A DNA stretch of 64,000 nucleotides, taken from positions 62,001 through 126,000 of the forward strand of contig DEZB01000050.1 of NCBI GenBank assembly GCA_002364735.1, written 5' to 3'. Positions 25,777 to 33,834 of the stretch are shown one piece after another. The notes under the pieces are model-generated. The model had not been told where the DNA came from. It did no database searches and saw only the letters and a list, made by a program, of their open reading frames with translations. Position 1 is the stretch's first letter. The number at the start of each line of letters is the position of its first letter. The stretch is from Bacteroidales bacterium UBA3143. GTDB lineage: Bacteria; Bacteroidota; Bacteroidia; Bacteroidales; Dysgonomonadaceae. Position numbers and translations under genes: made by a program.

Positions 25777-27408
25777 ATGAAAAAAAAGAAATTAAAACAG
25801 ATAACGAGGGTGTTGATCATATTGGTCATCATGCCCTCGTTTGCTTTTTGTAATAATAGCAAACAACAAAAACGGTCAAGTAATCAATTTACAATTACAG
25901 AATCGTTTGAACCCGACATAGATATTTCATTAAATGCTGCACCAGCAGATATACAACTTTTTGAAGGAGAAAAAACAGCGGTTTACACGTATCGTTCCGA
26001 GTTAATAAAAGGTGAAAGCACATCGCTTCAACAAATTCCAAATTCATACCTCGGTCCCATAATTCGTGTAAAACCCAATCAGAAAATTCGTATACGTTAT
26101 AACAATGAGCTTCCCGACGAAAGCATTATACATTGGCACGGCCTTCATGTTCCACAAGAGATGGACGGTCATCCAAGGTATGTAATTAATAATGGGGAGC
26201 AATTTGTATATGAGTTCGTTGTGAACAATCGCCCCGGAACCTATTGGTTTCATCCACATCCACATGGTATAACCGGTTATCAGGTCTATAAAGGACTGGC
26301 CGGAATGTTTATTGTAGAAGGCGATCAGGAACAACTGCCATCCGATGAGTATGAAGTGCCAATTGTAATTCAGGACAGAAGATTTAATTCTTCCAACGAG
26401 CTTGTCTATTTAGAAAATAATATGATGGATAGGATGGTTGGTTTCTTGGGCGATGAAATTCTAATAAATGGCAAAAGTGATACTTCGATGGAAGTGGATA
26501 AAGCTACCTATCGATTTCGTGTGTTGAATGGTTCAAATTCCAGAATTTACAAACTTGCTTGGAACGACGGTGTCAATTTAACGGTTATTGGAAATGATGG
26601 AGGTTTGCTTTCTAAACCAACAGATAAGCCTTACATGATGCTGGGTCCAGGCGAACGTATAGAAGTTTGGCGTGATTTCTCTAACATAAACTCTGGTGAA
26701 CAAATCTCGCTTAATAGTCTCGCATTCAACAGTGGTACTTCCATGGGTATGATGGGCGGAGGTAGAGGAATGGGCGGAGGTAGAGGCGGAGGAATGATGA
26801 GAGGAAGAGGCAGCATGCAAAGTAGCAACAATCAATCCGGTTCGTATATAGATAATGGCGATGCACTCACATTGTACAATTTTATTGTTTCTGACAAACA
26901 AGGCGAAGTGGTTCCATTGCCTACAGATTTTGAACCAATTGAGCAATCTGATTTATCGGAAGCCGTTAATCAAGATTCGCCACGTCAATTTAATTTCCAT
27001 TTTGAACGCATGCAATGGCTCATAAATGGAACAACATTTGAAATGAATGAAGTGGCAGATTGGGAGAAAGTAAAGTTGAATACCACAGAAGTGTGGGAAT
27101 TTATTAATAGTGCCAGTGGTGGCGGAATGATGGACAACATGATGAGTATGCCTCACCCGGTGCACATACATGGCTTACAGTTTCAGATTATAGAACGAGA
27201 TGTTTCACAAGTCCCTCCGGATGTTTGGAATTCCATGAAAGATGGCTTTATTGATGAAGGTTGGCAAGATACTTTTCTTCTTTTACCGAATATGCGGGTA
27301 AAAGTTGCTCTAAGATTTGAAGACTTTATCGGTATCTTCCTCTATCATTGTCACAATTTGGAGCACGAAGATATGGGCATGATGCGCAATTATGAAGTTG
27401 TTGAATAG
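25777..27408 (+). CDS. CueO-like multicopper oxidase with Gly/Met-rich insert
   Basis: A 543-residue exported oxidase (hydrophobic signal about 9-25). Copper-ligand motifs in order: HWHGLHVP (about 119), HPHPHG (about 158), HPVHIHGLQF (about 460) and HCHNLEHEDMGMM (about 524). A Met/Gly/Arg-rich insert at about 323-352 (MGMMGGGRGMGGGRGGGMM) sits where CueO carries its Met-rich cuprous-oxidase segment. It differs from the CopA-like oxidase at 6904 in motif context and lacks a CopB part, so the two oxidases are not recent duplicates. Role: periplasmic oxidation of Cu(I). Confidence 0.9.
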   Translation: MKKKKLKQITRVLIILVIMPSFAFCNNSKQQKRSSNQFTITESFEPDIDISLNAAPADIQLFEGEKTAVYTYRSELIKGESTSLQQIPNSYLGPIIRVKPNQKIRIRYNNELPDESIIHWHGLHVPQEMDGHPRYVINNGEQFVYEFVVNNRPGTYWFHPHPHGITGYQVYKGLAGMFIVEGDQEQLPSDEYEVPIVIQDRRFNSSNELVYLENNMMDRMVGFLGDEILINGKSDTSMEVDKATYRFRVLNGSNSRIYKLAWNDGVNLTVIGNDGGLLSKPTDKPYMMLGPGERIEVWRDFSNINSGEQISLNSLAFNSGTSMGMMGGGRGMGGGRGGGMMRGRGSMQSSNNQSGSYIDNGDALTLYNFIVSDKQGEVVPLPTDFEPIEQSDLSEAVNQDSPRQFNFHFERMQWLINGTTFEMNEVADWEKVKLNTTEVWEFINSASGGGMMDNMMSMPHPVHIHGLQFQIIERDVSQVPPDVWNSMKDGFIDEGWQDTFLLLPNMRVKVALRFEDFIGIFLYHCHNLEHEDMGMMRNYEVVE

Positions 27409-27662
27409 CTATTTTTTAAAAGAATGCAAATAGAGTAATAAGTGCGAAATGAGAAAAAGATGTAGGATACGGAAAATGATTGTAAGCTCATTAGAGAAAC
27501 AAGATTTTGCTTCTTCAGAATTTAATTTTTTCTCTTATGTCTATTCAGATAACATTCATTGTAAAACTGTTTTAATTGGTGATTGCATAATTCCGTGAAG
27601 CGTTGGATAGAAATAAAACAGGAGCAAAGTTGCAAATCAATACGCAATGCATAGATATCAAT
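27409..27662. other. Intergenic region between oxidase and GAPDH genes
   Basis: About 250 bases with no supported gene upstream of operator copy B. An AGCTATTTTTTAAAAG stretch just past the oxidase stop may help terminate transcription but has no clear stem. Confidence 0.35.
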
Positions 27663-27724
27663 AAATGATATAAATCATTCATTAAATTATGTAACTCATA
27701 AAACAGGTCATAGTTGTACTTTTG
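27663..27724 (+). promoter_or_regulatory. Copper-regulon operator and promoter, copy B
   Basis: Half-sites AAATGATATAAA (from 27663) and ATTATGTAAC (about 27686-27695), cores 21 bases apart, and -7 element TACTTTTG at 27717-27724. The segment 27651-27726 aligns without gaps to 23571-23646 of copy A, and the 62-base core also aligns without gaps to copy C. There is no -33 TTTG. It drives the type II GAPDH gene and probably the following permease. Confidence 0.72.
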
Positions 27725-27810
27725 AAGTAGTGATAATTGAATGTTTTAATAAACTAAGCATGCAATTACCTTTTATTCAGTATAAACATAAACCTTTAAA
27801 TTAAAAAAAA

Positions 27811-28839
27811 ATGGAAAAAGTAAAAGTAGCCATCAATGGATATGGTGTAATTGGAAAACGGGTAGCAGACGCAGTTGCTTTACAGGACGATATGGAACTG
27901 GTCGGAGTTTGCGATGTAATAACCGACTGGCGGATAAAAATAGCAATCAAAAATGGATATCCGGTATTTGCTTTTAATGATGACTTCAGGAAACAGATGA
28001 CAGAAGCAGGGATTCAAGTGCAGGGAACACTTTCTGACCTGATAAAAAAGGCAGATATTATTGTGGATTGTACGCCAAAGAAAATCGCTGCTCAAAATAT
28101 TGAGAAATACCAGGAAGCTGAGTTAAAATTCATTCTTCAGGGTGGTGAAAAGCACGAAACCACTGGACACTCCTTTAGCGCCGAGAATAATTATGAAACA
28201 GCGTTGGGACTATCCTCTACGAGAGTAGTTTCATGTAATACCACCTCAATAGTACGTACACTCACCGCACTGAAGAAAGCAGGACTATTAAAGAAAGCAA
28301 GAGGAACACTACTTCGCCGGGCAACCGATCCTTGGGAAAGCCATTTGAACGGAATTATGAACACCTTAGTGCCTGAAAGGGAAATACCTAGCCACCAAGG
28401 ACCTGATGCGCAGACTGTAGATCCCGAACTAGATGTGATAACCGTTGCCGTAAAGGTGCCAGAAACACTCAGCCATCTGCATTACTGGAATGTACAGCTC
28501 ACCAGAGAGGCGAGTAAAAAAGAAGTATTGGATGCTTTCGGAAGTTCAACTCGTCTTGCTCTAATCAATTATGACGACGGTCTTTCGGCCAATAACGTTA
28601 TCAAGGAACTAATGTTGGCGATGAACAGACCTTACGGAGATATGTATGAAGTAGCTCTGTGGCAGGACATGTTAAAAGTGGAAGGCGATGAATTATTCTA
28701 TGCTTATGTAGTAGATAACCAAGCCATCGTTATCCCGGAAACCATAGATGCTATCAGAGCATTGACCGAGATAGAAAAAGATTCCCGAGAGTCTATCGCA
28801 AAAACCAACAAAAGCCTAGGCATACGACAGAGATTTTAG
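27811..28839 (+). CDS. Type II (archaeal-type) glyceraldehyde-3-phosphate dehydrogenase
   Basis: A 342-residue NAD(P)-dependent dehydrogenase of the archaeal class. N-terminal Rossmann fold VAINGYGVIGKRVADAV; catalytic Cys142 in the segment VVSCNTTSIVRTL; then RRATDPWESHLNGIMNTL and HQGPDAQTV, typical of the archaeal enzymes and unlike bacterial GapA. Reaction: oxidation of glyceraldehyde 3-phosphate in central glycolysis. Its place behind operator copy B in a copper cluster is unusual. Ordinary GAPDH is a known target of copper toxicity, so this may be a replacement enzyme; that is an inference. Confidence 0.9.
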   Translation: MEKVKVAINGYGVIGKRVADAVALQDDMELVGVCDVITDWRIKIAIKNGYPVFAFNDDFRKQMTEAGIQVQGTLSDLIKKADIIVDCTPKKIAAQNIEKYQEAELKFILQGGEKHETTGHSFSAENNYETALGLSSTRVVSCNTTSIVRTLTALKKAGLLKKARGTLLRRATDPWESHLNGIMNTLVPEREIPSHQGPDAQTVDPELDVITVAVKVPETLSHLHYWNVQLTREASKKEVLDAFGSSTRLALINYDDGLSANNVIKELMLAMNRPYGDMYEVALWQDMLKVEGDELFYAYVVDNQAIVIPETIDAIRALTEIEKDSRESIAKTNKSLGIRQRF

Positions 28840-28851
28840 TATAAAGAGCTC

Positions 28852-28873
28852 CTCCCCTCACATTGGAGGGGAG
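28852..28873 (+). terminator. Hairpin after the GAPDH gene
   Basis: CTCCCCTC (28852-28859) pairs with GAGGGGAG (28866-28873) around a 6-base loop. Only a weak TTGTT follows, so termination may be partial, letting transcription run into the permease gene. Confidence 0.5.
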
Positions 28874-28908
28874 TTGTTAGAAATAACTACAACATTTGAC
28901 AATAGAAT

Positions 28909-30234
28909 ATGGAAAAAAACTCTGCAAGTAAGTTATCTCTCATTGGGTCTGTCTCTTTAGGAACCGGAGTTATGATAGGTGCCGGAATATTTGCGCTGAT
29001 GGGACAAGTTGCCGAATTAGCCGGCAGCCTTTTTCCTATAGCTTTTTTACTTGGAGGTATTGTAACCGGTCTTAGCGCCTACTCTTATGTGAAATTCTCC
29101 AATGCATATCCGTCATCGGGGGGAGTTGCTAAATTTTTAAGAAAAGCTTATGGTCCCGGTACAGTCACAGGTACTTTTTCTCTTTTAATGTATGTTTCAA
29201 TGGTTATTGCCGAGAGTCTTGTAGCCAGAACTTTTGGATCCTATACTCTTAGATTGTTTAATGTTGGTAGTGATAGCTTTCTCGTCCCCATCCTCGGAGT
29301 CGTTCTGATTGCAACAGCCTTTATTATAAATGTATCGGGTAATAAAATAATTGAAGCAACCGCAACTATTACAGCAATTGCCAAAATCTTGGGTATTGCC
29401 TTATTAGCAATCGCGGGTCTTGCTATATCTGGCTTTCCCTCCTTCCAAAACTCGGGTATGGCAGACAGCAGCGATTGGTCAATGGTTGGAGGTTTTATTG
29501 CAGCTCTGGCATTATCGATACTTGCCTATAAAGGGTTTACAACAATTACCAACCAGGGTGGTGATATTGTAAATCCAAACAAGAACGTGGGGCGTTCCAT
29601 TATTTACTCCGTATTAATTTGTATGGTTATTTATGTGGCATTAGCTCTGTCTGTTTCTGCAAACCTGAGCATTCCAGATATCATTAAGGCAAAAAATTAC
29701 GCACTTGCAGAAGCCGCCCAACCGATGTTTGGTAATATGGGTTTATGGTTTACAGTAATTTTGGCAATCATCGCTACTGTTTCCGGATTAATTGCAAGTG
29801 TTTTTTCTTCATCCAGATTGCTTGCAATGCTAAGCAGTATGAAGCAAATTCCTGACTTACGCTTCAAATTCAGCAACCCGTCACTTCTATTTACTGTTTC
29901 ACTCGCTACAATACTGACTATTTTATTTGATTTAACCAGAATTGCTGCAATAGGCGCTATATTTTATTTAGTTATGGATATAGCTGTCCATTGGGGACTC
30001 TTTAGATTTCTGAGAAAGGAAGTTAGCTTTAAACCTATTGTTCCGCTACTTGCATTACTTTTTGATGCTGTTATTCTTATTGCTTTTATGATACTAAAAT
30101 TTAAAAGCGACCCGCTTGTTCTTATAGTTTCTTTTGTAGGTATTCTAATTGTAATAATTGCTGAAAAACTCTTTATGAAAACTCATACAGACAGTGACGG
30201 AGAAATGAACATGGAAATGGATATGAAGGAGTAA
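28909..30234 (+). CDS. APC-superfamily permease with Met/His-rich tail
   Basis: A 441-residue membrane protein with about 12 hydrophobic helices and the APC start GSVSLGTGVMIGAGIFALMGQ, where the GxG in the first broken helix binds the substrate. The last residues (KTHTDSDGEMNMEMDMKE) form a Met/Asp/His tail unusual for this superfamily. Amino acid or organic-cation transport is the family norm; the substrate is not evident. It follows the GAPDH gene by 69 bases, with a hairpin between, and probably shares its promoter. Confidence 0.86.
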   Translation: MEKNSASKLSLIGSVSLGTGVMIGAGIFALMGQVAELAGSLFPIAFLLGGIVTGLSAYSYVKFSNAYPSSGGVAKFLRKAYGPGTVTGTFSLLMYVSMVIAESLVARTFGSYTLRLFNVGSDSFLVPILGVVLIATAFIINVSGNKIIEATATITAIAKILGIALLAIAGLAISGFPSFQNSGMADSSDWSMVGGFIAALALSILAYKGFTTITNQGGDIVNPNKNVGRSIIYSVLICMVIYVALALSVSANLSIPDIIKAKNYALAEAAQPMFGNMGLWFTVILAIIATVSGLIASVFSSSRLLAMLSSMKQIPDLRFKFSNPSLLFTVSLATILTILFDLTRIAAIGAIFYLVMDIAVHWGLFRFLRKEVSFKPIVPLLALLFDAVILIAFMILKFKSDPLVLIVSFVGILIVIIAEKLFMKTHTDSDGEMNMEMDMKE

Positions 30235-30281
30235 GATGTAATTATGGAAAAAGATTATTTTAATATTTAATTGTATTTATT

Positions 30282-30701
30282 ATGAAGAAGATTATTTCGA
30301 TCGCTTTAGTTATTATGGGTTCGCTCATTCTGCTATATGCGAAAAATATAAAACCCGTGAAATTGCAGAATAATGCCGTGAAGGAAATTTCTGTGACCCA
30401 GCTTTATCAAATGATAGAAGAAAAAGACTTTATACTTGTGAATGTACATGTTCCTTATGAAGGAGAAATTCCTCAAACGGATACGTTTATTCCGTATAAT
30501 AAAATTGAAAATCATTTCAATGAACTACCAGCTAAAAATCAAAAAATTGTGTTGTATTGTCGCAGCGATCGTATGAGTACAGTTGCCGCCAATACTCTTG
30601 CGAAAGCAGGATATTCAAATCTTTATAATTTGAAGGGTGGGATGAAAGCATGGAAAGCAGCCGGGTATCAATTAATAGATAATCATACGCCTATTGAATA
30701 A
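30282..30701 (+). CDS. Exported single-domain rhodanese
   Basis: A 139-residue protein with an N-terminal signal or anchor (about 4-20) and a rhodanese domain: ISVTQLYQMIEEKDFILVNVHVPYEGEIP, the active loop YCRSDRMSTVAANTLAKAGY, and NLKGGMKAWKAAGY. The catalytic Cys is in YCRSD. It is a second, periplasmic rhodanese beside the cytoplasmic one at 25258. A function in periplasmic thiol or copper chemistry is inferred from position. Confidence 0.85.
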   Translation: MKKIISIALVIMGSLILLYAKNIKPVKLQNNAVKEISVTQLYQMIEEKDFILVNVHVPYEGEIPQTDTFIPYNKIENHFNELPAKNQKIVLYCRSDRMSTVAANTLAKAGYSNLYNLKGGMKAWKAAGYQLIDNHTPIE

Positions 30702-30947
30702 ACAGTGGTATATAGTGTCGCCATGCAGGAAAAAAGTAGTTGAATAGTACGTCAAGAAATATCTCGGATACCAGCATTATATGTTTATGCCTTTTTCCGT
30801 CAAAGGAAAATGTGAACAGTTTGCCACAAACTTCCGCAAAAACAGACAGCACTATAAAACATAATTATCTGTGGAAATATATGTCTACTATAGAGAAAAT
30901 CAGCCAATATTTCAACATTGTAAGTAAAACATTTCTAATAAAAAATT

Positions 30948-33416
30948 ATGAAAGAAAATAAATCAGATAATAACTCCAAAAACGATAGGACTGATAAAAG
31001 TCATGTTGTATCCAGAAAAGTAACCGAATACATCTGTCCCATGAACTGCGAAGAGGGAAAGACGTATAATAATCCAGGAGACTGCCCTGTATGCAACATG
31101 CACTTGGTGCCGGTAGATGAATCACATGCAAAAAACGAAAAGCACAGTCACGACCATCATCAACATGCAACTATCGTTCCGAATGCTTCAGGTCAATATT
31201 ATTGCCCCATGCATTGCGAGGGCGACAAAACTTACGATCAACCGGGAGACTGCCCCGTGTGTGGAATGCATCTGAAAAAGGAAGAGGCCAGGTCATTCTC
31301 CAATAAAAAAATTTATACCTGCCCGATGCACCCCGAAATCAGACAAGACCATCCGGGAAGTTGTCCAAAATGTGGAATGGATCTGGTACCCGAAAAGGGA
31401 GAGGATATTAGCGAAGAAGAAACGGCCTACAAAAAAATGGCGAAGAAATTTTGGATTGCATTAGTATTAAGCATCCCGGTTTTTATCATAGCCATGTCGG
31501 AGTTTTTCAGTTTCCTTCAGTTGGATGAAATAGCTCCCAAAAGAGTGTGGGGATGGAGCGAGTTTACACTAACAACACCAATTGTTTTTTATAGCGGTTG
31601 GGAGTTTTTCAAACGTGGCTGGAATTCAATTATTCGTAGGATGCCCAATATGTGGACACTCATCTCCATTGGAGTTGGTGCAGCCTATTTGTTCAGCGTT
31701 TTTGCTCTTTTGGTTCCCTCCGCTTTTCCAACCCAGTTTCAGGATGCTAATGGTAATGTTCACCTCTATTTTGAAGCAGCTGCTGTCATTCTTACATTGG
31801 TTTTACTTGGTCAGATGCTGGAACTACGTGCTCACAGCAAAACTAATTCAGCCATAAAAGCTTTATTGGATTTGGTCCCACCGATAGCAAGGGTTATTCG
31901 AAACGGTGAGGAAAAAGAAATACCGTTAGAAGAGGTAATGGTTGGAGATGTTTTAAAAGTAAAACCGGGGGAGAAAATACCGGTTGATGGCACGGTGATT
32001 AAAGGCGATGCTGTGGTAGACGAAAGTATGATTACCGGAGAACCTATTCCAGTTGACAAATTCGAGAAAGACAAAGTCACTGCTGGCACAATTAACGGGA
32101 AGACCGTTTTCGAAATGAAAGCCGAAAAAGTGGGCAGCGACACACTACTTGCACAAATTATTGAAATGGTGAACCAGGCCAGCCGGTCACGCGCCCCTAT
32201 CCAGAAACTGGCAGATACCGTGGCAAAATATTTTGTACAAGTCGTTATTGGTATTGCTGTGTTAACATTTACCGTTTGGGCAATCTGGGGTCCAGAACCT
32301 GCTTTTGTTTATGCCTTTGTGAATGCTGTGGCAGTACTGATTATTGCCTGCCCGTGTGCATTAGGTCTGGCCACTCCCATGTCCATTATGGTAGGAACCG
32401 GTCGTGGTGCTCAATCGGGTGTGCTGGTAAAAGATGCTCGAGCTATTGAGGAGATGAATAAAGTAGATATACTTATCATCGATAAAACTGGTACAATTAC
32501 CGAAGGTAAACCCAGCCTAAAAGGGTTTAAATCATTTGGTAAACTGACCGATCAGGTAATCTTGCAATTGGCAGCATCTGTTGATGCCAATAGCGAACAT
32601 CCGCTTGCTGATGCAATTGTAACGGGAGCCAAAGAAAATAAGTTGGAACTAAAAAACATTGATGAATTTGAATCGGTTACCGGCAAAGGAGTTAAGGCCA
32701 TATATAATGGTGAAAATATCGGAGTAGGTAATCATCGTTTAATTGATGATTTTCAGGCATCTTTTACAGATGAGCAAAAACAAATGGCTGAAGAGTGGCA
32801 GCTTACCGGACAAACCGTTATGTATCTAATCATTGGTAAAACGGTTGAAGGAATGATAAGCGTTTCCGATAAAATAAAGGAAACTTCGGCGAGAGCCATC
32901 AAGGATCTCCAAGAATTGGGAATTCAAGTGCACATGCTCACCGGCGACAACCGGTTTACCGCCAAAGCAGTAGCCGATGAGTTAGGCCTTGATGGTTTTA
33001 TGGCTGATTGTCTGCCCGAAGATAAATACAATAAAATAAAAGAATTGCAGGAACAAGACCACATTGTGGCTATGGCTGGCGACGGAATTAACGATGCCCC
33101 GGCATTGGAACAAGCCAATGTAGGTATTGCTATGGGAACGGGTACCGACATTGCCATGCAAAGTGCAGAAATTACCCTGGTAAAAGGCGACCTTACGGGA
33201 ATTGTCCGTGCTCGCGAACTCAGCATAAAAGTAATGCGCAACATCAAACAGAATCTGTTTTTTGCTTTTGTATACAATGCGCTTGGCGTGCCAATTGCCG
33301 CGGGGATACTTTACCCGTTTTTCGGGATATTGCTCAGCCCCATTATTGCAGCTGCGGCCATGAGTTTTAGCTCGGTATCGGTAATTACAAATGCCTTACG
33401 GTTAAGGAAGAAATAA
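30948..33416 (+). CDS. copA: P1B-1-type Cu(I)/Ag(I) ATPase with three heavy-metal-binding domains
   Basis: An 822-residue metal-exporting P-type ATPase. N-terminus: three short CPMxC/H-type domains in tandem, starting YICPMNC (28), YYCPMHC (84) and YTCPMHP (123), each ending in CxxCxM-type CNMHLVP/CGMHLK/CGMDLVP, with a His-rich stretch between the first two. No ferredoxin-like HMA domain is seen. The core has the transport motif ACPCALGLATP (Cys-Pro-Cys near 468), phosphorylation site DKTGTI (about 512), SEHPLADA and GDGINDAPAL. CPC marks Cu(I)/Ag(I) export. The HMA/CopZ-like protein lies downstream, so copper delivery may depend on it. Confidence 0.93.
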   Translation: MKENKSDNNSKNDRTDKSHVVSRKVTEYICPMNCEEGKTYNNPGDCPVCNMHLVPVDESHAKNEKHSHDHHQHATIVPNASGQYYCPMHCEGDKTYDQPGDCPVCGMHLKKEEARSFSNKKIYTCPMHPEIRQDHPGSCPKCGMDLVPEKGEDISEEETAYKKMAKKFWIALVLSIPVFIIAMSEFFSFLQLDEIAPKRVWGWSEFTLTTPIVFYSGWEFFKRGWNSIIRRMPNMWTLISIGVGAAYLFSVFALLVPSAFPTQFQDANGNVHLYFEAAAVILTLVLLGQMLELRAHSKTNSAIKALLDLVPPIARVIRNGEEKEIPLEEVMVGDVLKVKPGEKIPVDGTVIKGDAVVDESMITGEPIPVDKFEKDKVTAGTINGKTVFEMKAEKVGSDTLLAQIIEMVNQASRSRAPIQKLADTVAKYFVQVVIGIAVLTFTVWAIWGPEPAFVYAFVNAVAVLIIACPCALGLATPMSIMVGTGRGAQSGVLVKDARAIEEMNKVDILIIDKTGTITEGKPSLKGFKSFGKLTDQVILQLAASVDANSEHPLADAIVTGAKENKLELKNIDEFESVTGKGVKAIYNGENIGVGNHRLIDDFQASFTDEQKQMAEEWQLTGQTVMYLIIGKTVEGMISVSDKIKETSARAIKDLQELGIQVHMLTGDNRFTAKAVADELGLDGFMADCLPEDKYNKIKELQEQDHIVAMAGDGINDAPALEQANVGIAMGTGTDIAMQSAEITLVKGDLTGIVRARELSIKVMRNIKQNLFFAFVYNALGVPIAAGILYPFFGILLSPIIAAAAMSFSSVSVITNALRLRKK

Positions 33417-33512
33417 CTTTTATTCAAATAAAGACAAACAATCAGAATACTTGTTTTATCTTTAAAATAGCTAATAGATAACTTGAAATTAATCATTTTA
33501 AATTAGAGAAAA

Positions 33513-33776
33513 ATGAATACTCAAAAAATTGACGTAAAAGGAAACTGCCAAATGTGTAAAGATCGCATTGAAAAAACTGCAAATGGTCTTGATGGTGTTT
33601 TATTGGCAACTTGGGATCAGAAATCAGAAGAATTGAATCTGAGTTTCGATAGTTCTAAAACATCAGTAGATACAATTAGCAAAACGATTGCAGAGGTGGG
33701 ACATGACACTGAAAAACATAAAGCAGATTTGGATGTTTACAATGCTTTACCAGCATGTTGTAAATATAGAGATTAA
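33513..33776 (+). CDS. CopZ-like HMA metallochaperone
   Basis: An 87-residue protein with a heavy-metal-associated domain: IDVKGNCQMCKDRIEKTANGLDGVLLATWDQKSEELNLSFD, with the metal pair CQMC. The C-terminal tail carries a CC (LPACCKYRD). The motif is NCQMC rather than the classic MxCxxC, so metal preference may differ. It lies between two P1B ATPase genes and probably feeds Cu(I) to one or both. Confidence 0.85.
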   Translation: MNTQKIDVKGNCQMCKDRIEKTANGLDGVLLATWDQKSEELNLSFDSSKTSVDTISKTIAEVGHDTEKHKADLDVYNALPACCKYRD

Positions 33777-33834
33777 GAAAATAAAAGTAAATTTATCTCA
33801 ATAATTTACTTTGTAATTATAATAAACAAAAATA

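Noticed and set aside
30740..30961. 73-codon frame between rhodanese and copper ATPase genes
   Set aside because: No motif, overlaps the ATPase start in another frame, and no sign of translation.
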